Source: Paenibacillus dendrobii (GTDB lineage Bacteria > Bacillota > Bacilli > Paenibacillales > Paenibacillaceae). Taken from it: DNA of 64,000 nucleotides. Below are positions 8,379-17,454 of this stretch, one piece after another. The notes below the pieces were generated by a model. The model ran no database searches. It saw nothing but the letters and a program-made list of their open reading frames with translations, and had not been told where the DNA came from. A program made the translations under genes and the position numbers. The first letter of the stretch is position 1; every line of letters starts with the position of its first letter. The stretch covers positions 557,657 through 621,656 of the forward strand of contig NZ_WUBI01000003.1 in the NCBI RefSeq assembly GCF_009807035.1, read 5' to 3'.

Positions 8379-9729
8379 GGAATGTCGGCTTCTTCTGAAA
8401 AGCATTACTTACCTGCTCTTCGTCGTGATCATCGGTCTGTTCTATGCGACCCAGATGGGAAGCCAGGTTCAGGATGATATCCGGGATGCCGATCCGGGAA
8501 AGACTGCGGCATCCCATCAACAAACAGCAGGCAGCACAATGGGCATCTCCGCCACGCCTCCTGCGAGCCCTTTTGCCAAACCGCTGCCCGGCCAGAGCAG
8601 TTATGGGGAGAAGACAGCGGAGAATCCCGCTACAATCATGCCGGAGGCCGTACAGTCGCTATATATGGAATATACGGACAACCGTTATGCGAGCTATCCG
8701 CTCGGCTTTTTCAAGGCCGTAAAGCTGAGTCCGTCCGAGCAGGAAAAGATCGCCGCCGCGATCACGGAAATCACTGGCTCCACGATGGAGCAACTGCGGC
8801 AGAGCATCAGCGATGCCTCCCAGAAGGCAGCCGCGAACGGATTGCCTCTGCAAATAGGCCGCGGAAATTCCTTTTCCTTCCCAATCCATGTGACTTACGA
8901 CAGGTTTAAAGAAGTCATGGCCGGGGTAGAGAAACTGACCGGAAGCAGCTCGAGTTACAGTTTGCAGCATATGATCGATTCCTATGGTCATTCGCCTATC
9001 ACGTACGCGGAGAAGCTGGCGGAGTATAACGATTTTATTCAGAAGGATCGGATCACCGGTGCTTACGCACGCCTCTTCAGCGATTATATGGGCATCATGC
9101 TTGCCTTCTTGCCGGTCTTCGTGACGGTATTCTTCATCATGCGCGACCGCCGCGCTGGGATGCAGGATCTGATCTATACCCGTAAAATTTCATCCTCCGC
9201 TCTGGTTGCCGCACGCTATTTGGCATTGATCGCGATGATGATCCTGCCGGTGCTGTTCCTGTCGCTTCATCCACTAATACAACTCATGGGATATGCGGGT
9301 GATCACGGCATAACCATTGACCATCTTGCTTTCGTTAAATATATCGCAGCTTGGCTTATGCCAACGCTAATGGTTTCCACTGCCGTTGGCATGTTCCTGA
9401 CCGAACTGACGGATACGCCGATAGCCATTGTTGTACAAGGCTTGTGGTGGTTCATCAGCCTGAATTCGGCGCGGTTCATCATGGATGGGGGCTACGGCTC
9501 TCAGCTCATCCTGCGTCACAATACGATCGGTAATTTGCAGGTGTATCAGGATCACTGGATTACGCTGCTGTTGAACCGTCTGGGTTATACGGCACTGGCT
9601 CTTATCTTGGTGCTGTTGACGGTGGGCTTGGTCCAATTGAAAAGAAGGGGGAAGTTGAATGCCCGGAGCAAGCTTACAAAAATACTGGCAGCTTTTAAAA
9701 TTCAATCTAAAGCTCGCGTGGTTGAATAA
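8356..9729 (+). CDS. ABC transporter permease, large extracellular domain
   Basis: A 457-residue membrane protein. One helix near residues 14-32 (SITYLLFVVIIGLFYA) is followed by about 200 mostly polar residues predicted outside the membrane, then four to six helices between about 245 and 435. This ABC2-type topology is common in exporters regulated by two-component systems. GGGAGG lies 9 bases before the ATG. It overlaps the ATPase upstream and the second permease downstream (71 bases), which is unusually long and implies tight coupling. Confidence 0.82.
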   Translation: MFVHLWLKECRLLLKSITYLLFVVIIGLFYATQMGSQVQDDIRDADPGKTAASHQQTAGSTMGISATPPASPFAKPLPGQSSYGEKTAENPATIMPEAVQSLYMEYTDNRYASYPLGFFKAVKLSPSEQEKIAAAITEITGSTMEQLRQSISDASQKAAANGLPLQIGRGNSFSFPIHVTYDRFKEVMAGVEKLTGSSSSYSLQHMIDSYGHSPITYAEKLAEYNDFIQKDRITGAYARLFSDYMGIMLAFLPVFVTVFFIMRDRRAGMQDLIYTRKISSSALVAARYLALIAMMILPVLFLSLHPLIQLMGYAGDHGITIDHLAFVKYIAAWLMPTLMVSTAVGMFLTELTDTPIAIVVQGLWWFISLNSARFIMDGGYGSQLILRHNTIGNLQVYQDHWITLLLNRLGYTALALILVLLTVGLVQLKRRGKLNARSKLTKILAAFKIQSKARVVE

Positions 9730-10300
9730 TGCCTTCATGGCTGCAGCCTGGCTCCTGATTATTCCGCTTCTCTCCGGCATCAGCCACTTGGATCCTGCTG
9801 CTTCTGCGGTTGTGCTGGAGAAGTTTACCGCATTAACCGGGATCATTCTGATGACACCGCTGTTCCTGCCTGAGCAGAACCGGGACATCCGCGACCTGAT
9901 GGATTCCAAGGCCACACCGCAAACCGGAGTGCAATACATCCGACTGCTGCTCGCTTCGCTTACAATAGTGGTTATGGTTTGGGGGATGGTTACGGTGATG
10001 CAAGCGATGGACAGCCATTTTCCCGCCGCCCGCTATATTTTTGGGACCTTTGCAAGCGCCTTTTTCCTCGGGAGTATCGGCTTTGCCGCCTATGGTCTCT
10101 GCAATCAGTTGGCTATCGGATATATGGTACCGCTCGCCTATTACCTGACCAATATGTTTACAGGCAGCAAGTATGTACAGTACTTTTACCTATTTTCTCT
10201 TGGGAATGGAAGCTTTGACGAGAAATACTGGCTGTTCGCAGGTGGAGTGATCCTCATTGTTCTGACCCTGGCGTTTAAGGAAATCCAGCGTCGCCGCTAA
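9659..10300 (+). CDS. ABC transporter membrane subunit
   Basis: A 213-residue protein with about five or six hydrophobic helices (FMAAAWLLIIPLLSGI, LTIVVMVWGMVTVMQA, YIFGTFASAFFLGSIGFAAYGL, YWLFAGGVILIVLTLAF) and short loops. It has no independent domain match and is best read as the second permease subunit of the exporter. The start overlaps the end of the preceding permease by 71 bases in another frame and has a strong purine-rich ribosome binding site (AAGGGGGAAG). It is the last gene before the terminator at 10451. Confidence 0.75.
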   Translation: MPGASLQKYWQLLKFNLKLAWLNNAFMAAAWLLIIPLLSGISHLDPAASAVVLEKFTALTGIILMTPLFLPEQNRDIRDLMDSKATPQTGVQYIRLLLASLTIVVMVWGMVTVMQAMDSHFPAARYIFGTFASAFFLGSIGFAAYGLCNQLAIGYMVPLAYYLTNMFTGSKYVQYFYLFSLGNGSFDEKYWLFAGGVILIVLTLAFKEIQRRR

Positions 10301-10450
10301 CAGACAATGCTTGTTTTATGAATCTCCGCCCTATGGTCAGGTCGCATAACACCAGTATTTGCGAACCCAAGACCCGTCCGGTTCGGCAGAGTTATTCATG
10401 CATTTAACCGACTCAGGGGTGGCTCTAGTGTATTAACCGGCAAAATCAAG

Positions 10451-10486
10451 AGGCTTCCAAAGGTCTGCTGAACCCTTTGGAAGCCT
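10451..10486. terminator. Bidirectional terminator between exporter and PAS kinase
   Basis: A perfect 13-bp stem (AGGCTTCCAAAGG / CCTTTGGAAGCCT) with a 10-base loop lies between two convergent genes. T-rich sequence follows on both strands. Bases 10301-10450 show no convincing gene. Confidence 0.85.
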
Positions 10487-10509
10487 TATTGTTGTATTTC
10501 TATTCTCTT

Positions 10510-12108
10510 TCAAGTCTTGCTGATGGGTAGATAAATATCCACGGTCGTTCCTTCGTTTACTCTGCTCGTGATGACCAGACGGCCTGCATGAGCCTCGATA
10601 ATCTTTTTTACGATCATCATGCCAAGACCGTTGCCATCGGCTTTCGTAGTATGAAAGGGCTCCCCGATCCGCCCCAGCACCTCCTCGGTCATACCTATTC
10701 CGTCATCGGTGAAACGGATGAGCTGATAACCCGCTTCGTCATCGAGCTCGATTTGGACGGAGCCGCCAAAAGGAAGAGCTTCCACGGCATTTTTCAGAAT
10801 ATTCATAAATACCTGTTTAATTTGATTGCGGTCGCATCGGATCATATGATCGGCGTTCATCGTGCAATTTAACGTAATACAGCTCAATGCCGCCTGGATT
10901 TCAAACAGATTCAGCACTTCCTCCAGAATAGGCATGCAGCGCTCCTCCCTGAATTGGACAACCTGCGGCTTGCCCAGAATCAGAAATTCACTGACAATCA
11001 GGTTCATCCGTTCAAGCTCCGACATAATCAGATCGTAATGCCGTAGATGAGTACCCTTTCCTGATAATTGCAACATTCCCTTTACCGTCGTCAACGGATT
11101 ACGAATTTCATGCGCGATCCCTACCGCAATCTGCCCGGCAAACACCAATTTCTCGGTATTCCGCAACATTTCTTCCGTCCTCTTCATTTCGGTAATATCA
11201 CGTAGAGTCCCCACCACACGGATAATAGAATTGCCATTATCATATACCGGTAGCACATCAAGCATATAGTGATGATTTCCGTCTTGCAGATTCACACACA
11301 GTTCCATACCAATACATTCCTCATACCGCTCGATTGCCCGTTGGAAATAGTTGCTGATCAATCCGATACTTAATACAGAGGTTTCTTCAAATATGGCTTG
11401 ATCGTCCAACTGCAGCATGGAGCGGCAGCGTTCGTTCATTTCCAATATACTGCCTGTACCATCCGTAATGATGACTCCGTAAAAATTCGTATCCAACAGG
11501 AATCGGTTCAGGATCTGAAGCTGGGTGTTCTGCCTCCGGAGCAGCAGCTCCCGCTCCACGGAATCTGCCATCGTACATAGCAAAGCAAGCAAGTGCGGAT
11601 GGGCAAAATGGATATTCGTCATCAGTGAAATGGTTCCCAGAACCTCGCCTTTATCACTGTGAAATTCCGCCGTATAGCAGGCAAGGCCATGCAGAATGGT
11701 GTGGTAATGATCTTCGCCGACCAGCTGAAAAGGCTGCTGGTACGTCAGGCAGAGATCAATTGAGTTGGTGCCAGCATCCTTATTGAATTGAATACCTTCC
11801 TCAATGCCCAGATGCCTAACCGTCTTGATAATCGTCGGATCGCCCGCAAATTCCAAAACATAGCCCTGATCATCGGTCACGGCTATCGTAATCGGGCTGC
11901 CCGAAATGGAGGATAGGAACTTGCTGATAAAAAAGTGGATGACTTCGATGTACTCCCTATACTTTATCAGCTTCACCGCCAACTCAGCATGACTGTTCCG
12001 CCGGATAAACGTGGGGAGCTCATCCGCATGAATACCCGTTTGCCTGCAATACTGTTTGGACAACGCTATTGCTTCTGCCGTATCTACTCTATGTAAAGAT
12101 CCTCCCAT
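10510..12108 (-). CDS. Soluble GAF-PAS sensor histidine kinase
   Basis: A 532-residue protein without transmembrane segments. Residues about 45-190 resemble the GAF domain at the N-terminus of AcoR-type sigma-54 activators (GTNSIDLCLTYQQPFQLVGEDHY, then GEVLGTISLMT). A PAS domain follows at about 195-310 (FYGVIITDGTGSILEMNE). The kinase core has H333 in GIAHEIRNPLTTVKGML and ATPase motifs NILKNAVEAL, DDGIGM and GNGLGMMIVKKI. The domain order and HEIRNPLT box resemble the cytoplasmic sporulation kinases that feed Spo0F. No response regulator is adjacent, consistent with a phosphorelay kinase; this role is inferred. GAGG lies 8 bases before the ATG. Confidence 0.88.
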   Translation of the reverse strand: MGGSLHRVDTAEAIALSKQYCRQTGIHADELPTFIRRNSHAELAVKLIKYREYIEVIHFFISKFLSSISGSPITIAVTDDQGYVLEFAGDPTIIKTVRHLGIEEGIQFNKDAGTNSIDLCLTYQQPFQLVGEDHYHTILHGLACYTAEFHSDKGEVLGTISLMTNIHFAHPHLLALLCTMADSVERELLLRRQNTQLQILNRFLLDTNFYGVIITDGTGSILEMNERCRSMLQLDDQAIFEETSVLSIGLISNYFQRAIERYEECIGMELCVNLQDGNHHYMLDVLPVYDNGNSIIRVVGTLRDITEMKRTEEMLRNTEKLVFAGQIAVGIAHEIRNPLTTVKGMLQLSGKGTHLRHYDLIMSELERMNLIVSEFLILGKPQVVQFREERCMPILEEVLNLFEIQAALSCITLNCTMNADHMIRCDRNQIKQVFMNILKNAVEALPFGGSVQIELDDEAGYQLIRFTDDGIGMTEEVLGRIGEPFHTTKADGNGLGMMIVKKIIEAHAGRLVITSRVNEGTTVDIYLPISKT

Positions 12109-12379
12109 ACTGCATACCTCATTTTTCTTCTTTACTTATTTCTTGTGAAGCTATTTGAATCCAACGGACTCAAGCCGGTTCTGTCGTTGCTATGAACGAT
12201 GCTGTGCGTAATGTTGCAAAAGAGGAGTCCCCCCTATAATACCACCCTATGGCTATTCCTTCACTATAACGTTTTGCAAGGGTGAAATAACGCTTCGAGG
12301 GGCTTCCATGATACACTGTTGATATCAAAAACAGAGACTGCCCAGGGAATCCTTGGTCCCTGGATCTAAAGGAGAAGCC

Positions 12380-12679
12380 ATGCAGCCATTTACCATGTTA
12401 GTCATTGAACAAATCAAAGCCATTCCCGCCGGCAAAGTCATGACCTACGGCGGTATTGCTGCGGCTGCCGGAAGCCCTCGTGCCGCAAGGCAGGTGGTCA
12501 GGATTCTTCACTCCATGAGTGGCAAATACCAGCTTCCCTGGCACCGGGTCGTGAATGCCAAAGGTGAAATTGCCCTTCGTGACGATGAATCCCGCTTCCT
12601 TCAGCAAGCACTTCTTGAAGACGAAGGGGTCGCCGTCAGCTGGGATGGACGAATTGATCTATCCCTTTATGGAGCATAG
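12380..12679 (+). CDS. Alkyltransferase-like (ATL) DNA-binding protein
   Basis: A 99-residue protein of the O6-methylguanine-DNA methyltransferase C-terminal fold: IPAGKVMTYGGIAAAAG, the recognition helix SPRAARQVVRILH with the nucleotide-flipping arginine, and the active-site box. The methyl-accepting cysteine of PCHR is replaced by tryptophan (PWHR), which defines catalytically inactive ATL proteins. Known family members bind O6-alkylguanine and hand the lesion to nucleotide excision repair. The ATG at 12380 has AAAGGAG 6 bases upstream; the longer in-frame start at 12353 has no such box. A small inverted repeat (CCAGGGA / TCCCTGG, 12342-12363) lies just before the ribosome binding site. 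Confidence 0.92.
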   Translation: MQPFTMLVIEQIKAIPAGKVMTYGGIAAAAGSPRAARQVVRILHSMSGKYQLPWHRVVNAKGEIALRDDESRFLQQALLEDEGVAVSWDGRIDLSLYGA

Positions 12680-12767
12680 GATACAACATAGAAATGAATA
12701 GATTACATTTTGGATGTAAAAACGTTGTTCTTAAGCAGCGTATACAGCGCACACGATCTAGGGTTTG

Positions 12768-12820
12768 AAATAAGCATGCAGACACGTACCCGCAGGATAC
12801 CTGTCTGCATGTTCTTATTT
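12768..12820. terminator. Bidirectional terminator between ATL gene and chitinase
   Basis: A long stem with CATGCAGACA (12775-12784) pairing TGTCTGCATG (12802-12811) is extended by AAATAAG / CTTATTT with a two-base bulge. It lies between convergent genes, with A/T-rich flanks on both sides. Confidence 0.75.
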
Positions 12821-12836
12821 ACGTCTTGTTTAACGC

Positions 12837-15800
12837 TTAGAGAACGGCTTCCTCAGGGACTTCCGCAGGGATATCTGCAGGGTCTTCCACCACAGGAGCC
12901 TCCTCCGGTTCTGAATTCAGGGCAGGTGGTACAGCTCCCTTGATCGTGAATTGCACCGTTTTAACGGTGATTTTAGCGCTTGTATCATGGACAACGATAA
13001 CCGTTAAGGTGTAGCTTCCCGGTTCAGTGATCGGAGTCCCCTTGACATAAGCCTTGCCGTTCAGTAAAGCTCTGCTGGCTGTACCCGGTTCATTTGTCCA
13101 GGTCGGAGCGATACCCGAATCATACGCACCGCCGTCAGCTACTTGGTCAATGATCGGCTCAGCCGGAATGGTTGTCAGATCCCCGGCATAAGGTATGCCT
13201 TGAATTCCACTCGCGAGTGCGGCAAGCAGACTTCCGGATCCATCCTGACTGTACTCCCAGAACATCGCTCCGCCGAGTCCCTTATCAAGGACATACTGCC
13301 CTTTGGCCGCTACGGACTGCGGATCATCGTAGGAGATCCATGTGCTGCCGTCGAACAGATATGGGGCTTGAGCCGCTTCGTCCCAATAGCGGACGAAGCC
13401 GTTCTGTGCGTTGTAATTTGCAAGAATATCATTGTAAGTCGGCGTATCCCCAGAGCCCTTGGCATTCCGCCCAAGACCCGTGTCTTCCGGGTCTACGGTG
13501 ACGACGTCTGTCCACTTATGCCCGTAGAATGCGGCTCCGATCACGAGCTTATCCGCAGGTACGCCGTTCTTCATATACAACTTCACCGACGCATCCGCAC
13601 TGAGCCCGCTGCCGTACAAATTCGCATGGTGTTCGGCAGTACTGTTCCAGCCTCCAGCAAAGTCATACGTCATTAAATTGATGTTGTCGACGTATTTGAC
13701 CACTTCCCCAATTTCAACGCCATTCAGATAACTCTGAGTGGCTCCGGCAGCAATGGCGAGTTCGTAATAACGGTGCTCCTCTGCACCCAGCCGATCCAGC
13801 TTCTCCCTCAGCAGCTTAAGCAGCAGCGAGAAGTTCTGCTTATCCTCCGGTCTCGCTTTGGTATCCCCGGCAGGTTGGGTAGGATATTCCCAGTCCAGAT
13901 CGATTCCGTCCAAATCGTATTTTTTGACATATTCAATGATGCTGTCGGCAAAAACCTTCCGGCTTTCCTTCGTATATGCAGCATCTGAGAAGCCGTCAGC
14001 CGCCCAACCGCCAACCGAGTTCAGGATTTTCAGGTGCGGATTCTGCTCTCTCAGGTTCTGCAGATAAGCATAGTTGGCATCATCATACTGGCCATCGATG
14101 GGTACGATCTTATTGTCTTTAATATGCGTAAACGCATAGTTGATATGGGTCAGCTTACTGGCGTCAATCGGCTTGGCGTCAGACCATGCCACCCAGCCCG
14201 GTACATACGCGATCACCTTCGGTTCCTTATCCTTAACGGTAAAGTGAACCGTTGTCTTAGCGGTTTTCAAGCTCGCGCCATGTGCCGCGATGACGGTAAG
14301 CGTATAGCTTCCAGCTGCTTTAATCGCCGTTCCTTTCTCATAAACGAATTCATTCAAGAAGGCTGCGCTCGCCGTTCCAGGCGCATCGTTCCAGCTTGGA
14401 ATAAATCCGTATTCATATTCGCCGCCCTCCGTCACGTTCGTGATATCCGGCGCGACGACATCAGTCGTATCCTTTACAAAAGGCTTGCCCTGGAGGCCAT
14501 CCGAAAGCGCGGTAAGCAGGGCTCCCGTCGTATCCTGGCTATACTCCCAGAACATCGCTCCGCCCAGCTTATGGTCCAGGACGTATTGAGCTTTCTCATG
14601 CAAAGATTCTGGGTCATCATAAGACAAGAACGTGCTTCCATCAAACAGGTAAGGCGCTTTTGAATCCTCATCCCAGTAGCGGGTATATCCGGTTTCCTCG
14701 TTGTACGTCGCGATGGTTGCGCTGTAAGATGGCGTGTCACCGCTACCTTTCGCTTTCCATCCTACGGCCTTACCTTCACCTTGCTCAACATCCGTCCACT
14801 TATGGCTGTAGAAAGCTGCGCCAATCACGATCTTATGAGCCGGTACTTTGTTATCCAGCAGCACCTTCACGCAAAGATCGGTGCTGATGACCGGTCCGAA
14901 CAGATGCGTGTGATGGGCCGTATTCTGCACCCAGCCTCCCGCGAAATCATAGGTCATCACGTTGATATTATCCAGAAGCGGGGTAATATTGCCGATCTCG
15001 ACGCCATCCAGGTAGCCCCAACCGGCGCCGGCTGCAATGGTGAGCTCGTAATACTTGTTCTCTTCCAGTCCAAGCGCATTCAGCTTCTCGCGTATCAGCT
15101 TCAGCACCCGTGTGAAATTCTCCTTGTCTTCAGGTCTGCCGGTTACAATACCACCTGCATCCTGGGACGGGTATTCCCAGTCCAGATCAATGCCATCCAA
15201 ATCATATTTTTTCACGTATTCAATGATGCTGTTCGCAAAGATTTCACGCGATTCTGCCGTCAATGCAGCATCGGAGAAGCCATCTGCTCCCCAACCGCCA
15301 ACCGAATTCAGGATCTTCAAGTTGGGATTTTGGGATTTCAAACTTTGCAGGTAGGCATAATTCGCGTCATCGTTCTGATCCTCGATCGGAATGATTTTAT
15401 GGTCCTTGATATGGGTAAAGGCATAGTTGATATGAGTCAACTTCGCTGCATCCACCGGCTGGGACTGTGACCAGTCCTTCCAACCTGCTACGTAGCCGAT
15501 CAGTTTGACCTCAGGATCCATGGTAAAATTGACGGTCGTGCTTGCTTTTTTCCCGCTTGTCTTATGAATAGCGGAAACAACCAATGTATAAGTGCCTGCT
15601 TCAATAATACCGTTGCCTTTTACGTATGCAGCCCCATTCAGCGTTGCGCTGCTGGTCGTATCCGCTGCATCGTTCCAGTTCGGGAGCACTCCGGAATGAT
15701 ACACCGTGCCATTCGACACTCCCGTAACGGTTGGCGCCTGAGGTTGGGTTGTATCTCCTCCACCGCTGTTGCCGCCGCCGGAGCCTGAGCCACCGCCCGA

Positions 15801-16931
15801 GCTGCTTCCGCCGGACGATCCGCCCGATCCTCCGCTGCCGCCTGCCGTGCCGGTCTTGATGGATCCGGCCTGCGGTCCATCCACGATACCCGGAGCCGTC
15901 TGGAACGAAGAACCCTTGGCGCCTTCATTGATAGTAGCTTTAAGAATTTTGCCGGTTCCGAACACTTTGGTTAGTGCATTCAGCACCAGGCTTGAAATAC
16001 TCGAATCGCTCCCGAGCTGAAGGATGTTTCCCTGTCCGTCGATCACGACCGAACCGAGCGAGCTGCCGCTGATCTCAAGCTCTACTCCCGCAGCCTTAAC
16101 GATAAGCGTTCCTTCCACTTTAACATTTTTTAAAATGATCTTTCCTGAACTGATCCCTTTATCGAGAATCAGGTTACCTCGGATCACCAAATTTTGAAGC
16201 GTAATGCCCGGTGCCGAGATAACGGCATTTCCGTTAACGGTTTCAGTCCCCGTAGCCGGGCCGTACGTTCCTGCTTTGCCATATGTCGTATCTGTTGGAG
16301 CCGAAGGGACGGGCAGTCGGCTGATTAGGACCGCACCCTCCGCACGTGTCAGGGAAGACTTCGGACGAAGAGTGCCGTCTTCATATCCGCCCAGCTTACC
16401 CTGCTGAATCAGGTAAGCAATCGCCTGTCTGCTCCAGGCAGCAATCGTATCGGCATCCTTGAAGCGGCTGAGAATATCGAAGTTGCTGCCCAGCTCTGCC
16501 TTAAGCGCCTTAGCGAGCATGACGGCAGCTTCCTCTCTTGCTACCAGCTGGTCCGGATGTATCGTGCCGTCCTGATAGCCGGTAATATAACCAGCCTGCA
16601 GCGCCTTTGCGGCTTCCGCATACTGCCATTGTCCGGCTGTCAGATCTGTGAAAGTGACTGGCTTCTCGTCTGTAAAATGAAAGTACCGGTTGATCAGAGC
16701 CATCAGCTCTGCCCGGGTCAGCGGCTTATCCGGTTTCATGGAGCCGTCAGGATAACCCTTAAGCAGGCCTTGTTCCTGCCAATTTGTGAGGAGCTGTTCT
16801 GCCCAATGCCCCCGAGTATCGGAAGAGCTGGCTGAGGCCTGTCCGGCAAAAGCATATGATGATACTATAATGGCTGCGCAAACGAAGCAAATAAACCATT
16901 TCCATTCCAGTCTTTTCTGAAGCGCTTTCAT
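12837..16931 (-). CDS. S-layer-anchored chitinase with two GH18 domains
   Basis: A 1364-residue exported protein. A signal peptide (1-35) is followed by three SLH repeats (about 36-210) that bind cell-wall polymer. A segment of hydrophobic repeats (about 230-345; NLVIRGNLILDKG, KIILKNVKVEGTLIV, SLGSVVIDGQGNIL) suggests a beta-solenoid spacer, and a Gly/Ser linker follows (363-393). Then come an Ig-like domain (about 398-473), GH18-1 (475-815; catalytic D579-x2-D-x-D-x-E586), a second Ig-like domain, GH18-2 (905-1245; D1008 to E1015), a third Ig-like domain and an acidic Pro-rich tail. Both GH18 copies keep the catalytic DGIDLDWE box. The ATG at 16931 is preferred to 16970 because it begins the signal peptide directly. 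Role: surface chitin hydrolysis. Confidence 0.92.
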   Translation of the reverse strand: MKALQKRLEWKWFICFVCAAIIVSSYAFAGQASASSSDTRGHWAEQLLTNWQEQGLLKGYPDGSMKPDKPLTRAELMALINRYFHFTDEKPVTFTDLTAGQWQYAEAAKALQAGYITGYQDGTIHPDQLVAREEAAVMLAKALKAELGSNFDILSRFKDADTIAAWSRQAIAYLIQQGKLGGYEDGTLRPKSSLTRAEGAVLISRLPVPSAPTDTTYGKAGTYGPATGTETVNGNAVISAPGITLQNLVIRGNLILDKGISSGKIILKNVKVEGTLIVKAAGVELEISGSSLGSVVIDGQGNILQLGSDSSISSLVLNALTKVFGTGKILKATINEGAKGSSFQTAPGIVDGPQAGSIKTGTAGGSGGSGGSSGGSSSGGGSGSGGGNSGGGDTTQPQAPTVTGVSNGTVYHSGVLPNWNDAADTTSSATLNGAAYVKGNGIIEAGTYTLVVSAIHKTSGKKASTTVNFTMDPEVKLIGYVAGWKDWSQSQPVDAAKLTHINYAFTHIKDHKIIPIEDQNDDANYAYLQSLKSQNPNLKILNSVGGWGADGFSDAALTAESREIFANSIIEYVKKYDLDGIDLDWEYPSQDAGGIVTGRPEDKENFTRVLKLIREKLNALGLEENKYYELTIAAGAGWGYLDGVEIGNITPLLDNINVMTYDFAGGWVQNTAHHTHLFGPVISTDLCVKVLLDNKVPAHKIVIGAAFYSHKWTDVEQGEGKAVGWKAKGSGDTPSYSATIATYNEETGYTRYWDEDSKAPYLFDGSTFLSYDDPESLHEKAQYVLDHKLGGAMFWEYSQDTTGALLTALSDGLQGKPFVKDTTDVVAPDITNVTEGGEYEYGFIPSWNDAPGTASAAFLNEFVYEKGTAIKAAGSYTLTVIAAHGASLKTAKTTVHFTVKDKEPKVIAYVPGWVAWSDAKPIDASKLTHINYAFTHIKDNKIVPIDGQYDDANYAYLQNLREQNPHLKILNSVGGWAADGFSDAAYTKESRKVFADSIIEYVKKYDLDGIDLDWEYPTQPAGDTKARPEDKQNFSLLLKLLREKLDRLGAEEHRYYELAIAAGATQSYLNGVEIGEVVKYVDNINLMTYDFAGGWNSTAEHHANLYGSGLSADASVKLYMKNGVPADKLVIGAAFYGHKWTDVVTVDPEDTGLGRNAKGSGDTPTYNDILANYNAQNGFVRYWDEAAQAPYLFDGSTWISYDDPQSVAAKGQYVLDKGLGGAMFWEYSQDGSGSLLAALASGIQGIPYAGDLTTIPAEPIIDQVADGGAYDSGIAPTWTNEPGTASRALLNGKAYVKGTPITEPGSYTLTVIVVHDTSAKITVKTVQFTIKGAVPPALNSEPEEAPVVEDPADIPAEVPEEAVL
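13200..15503 (-). repeat. Tandem duplication of the GH18 module inside the SLH chitinase
   Basis: Two catalytic units, about 14487-15503 and 13200-14216, are offset by 429 codons and share long identical runs (KLTHINYAFTHIKD, DDANYAYLQ, IIEYVKKYDLDGIDLDWEYP, GGAMFWEYSQD). The Ig-like domain before each unit is also repeated. This is an in-frame intragenic duplication. Confidence 0.9.
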
Positions 16932-17401
16932 AACACACCCCAATCTATCAGATTTGCTGCAATGCGCCATTCCTCAGGAGAAACGGTGTTCACCTCCACT
17001 TTTTAGGGACGATATCGGCGTATGCATTGCTCTTAAACCCGGTCAGGAAGGACCGGACTTAATGACATTCGTGATTCTGACTGATCAGGAAGATTGAATC
17101 TGCGTAAGATGATAAGCTGAGCCAGGCCAGGCCTTTTCATGTATATATACACGTCGAAGAGTAGCAACATAGGGGAATGGAACGGGTCATACCGGACAAC
17201 TGCTGGTAAGGAATATTATATTTGATTTAACAGGTGTTTCCAGGGGCATTTTTCTATGATCCAGGGATACATTTGTCTATACAAAGTGAAGGATCGATAT
17301 TTCCCCTGCTGTTCCTTCAGCATATCACCCCTTTCCGCTCAGGAAAATCGGTTTCAGGATATGTATCTTATTTCATTGATTTATATCTTTTAATGAGACA
17401 A
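16932..17401. other. Upstream region of the SLH chitinase, no gene seen
   Basis: About 470 bases hold the presumed promoter of the large chitinase. It contains a 12-bp perfect palindrome TGTATATATACA at 17140-17151. I see no good open frame. The chitinase start itself (minus strand TGAAAGCGCT, then TCA) resembles a cre box that lacks one base. Confidence 0.4.
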
Positions 17402-17437
17402 ATCGAACCCCCGGTCCAAATGGACCGGGGGTTCGAT
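17402..17437 (-). terminator. Terminator after GH18 chitinase
   Basis: A perfect 17-bp stem (17402-17418 with 17421-17437, core CCCCCGGTCCA / TGGACCGGGGG) with a two-base loop lies 18 bases past the stop. The minus-strand tail ATTTGTCT is only moderately T-rich. Confidence 0.8.
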
Positions 17438-17454
17438 AGATTCAAGTATTCGAT

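Noticed and set aside
14781..15470. 229-codon plus-strand frame, and similar ones at 13143 and 14034
   Set aside because: They are antisense to the duplicated GH18 modules, and their similarity to each other only reflects that duplication.
16918..16930. cre-like sequence at the SLH chitinase start codon
   Set aside because: It lacks one base relative to the consensus and is fixed by the coding sequence ATG AAA GCG CTT.
17216..17323. 35-codon minus-strand frame with an AAAGGGGTG box before its ATG
   Set aside because: The peptide is short, without hydrophobic or repeated character, and lies in the chitinase leader; chance is more likely.
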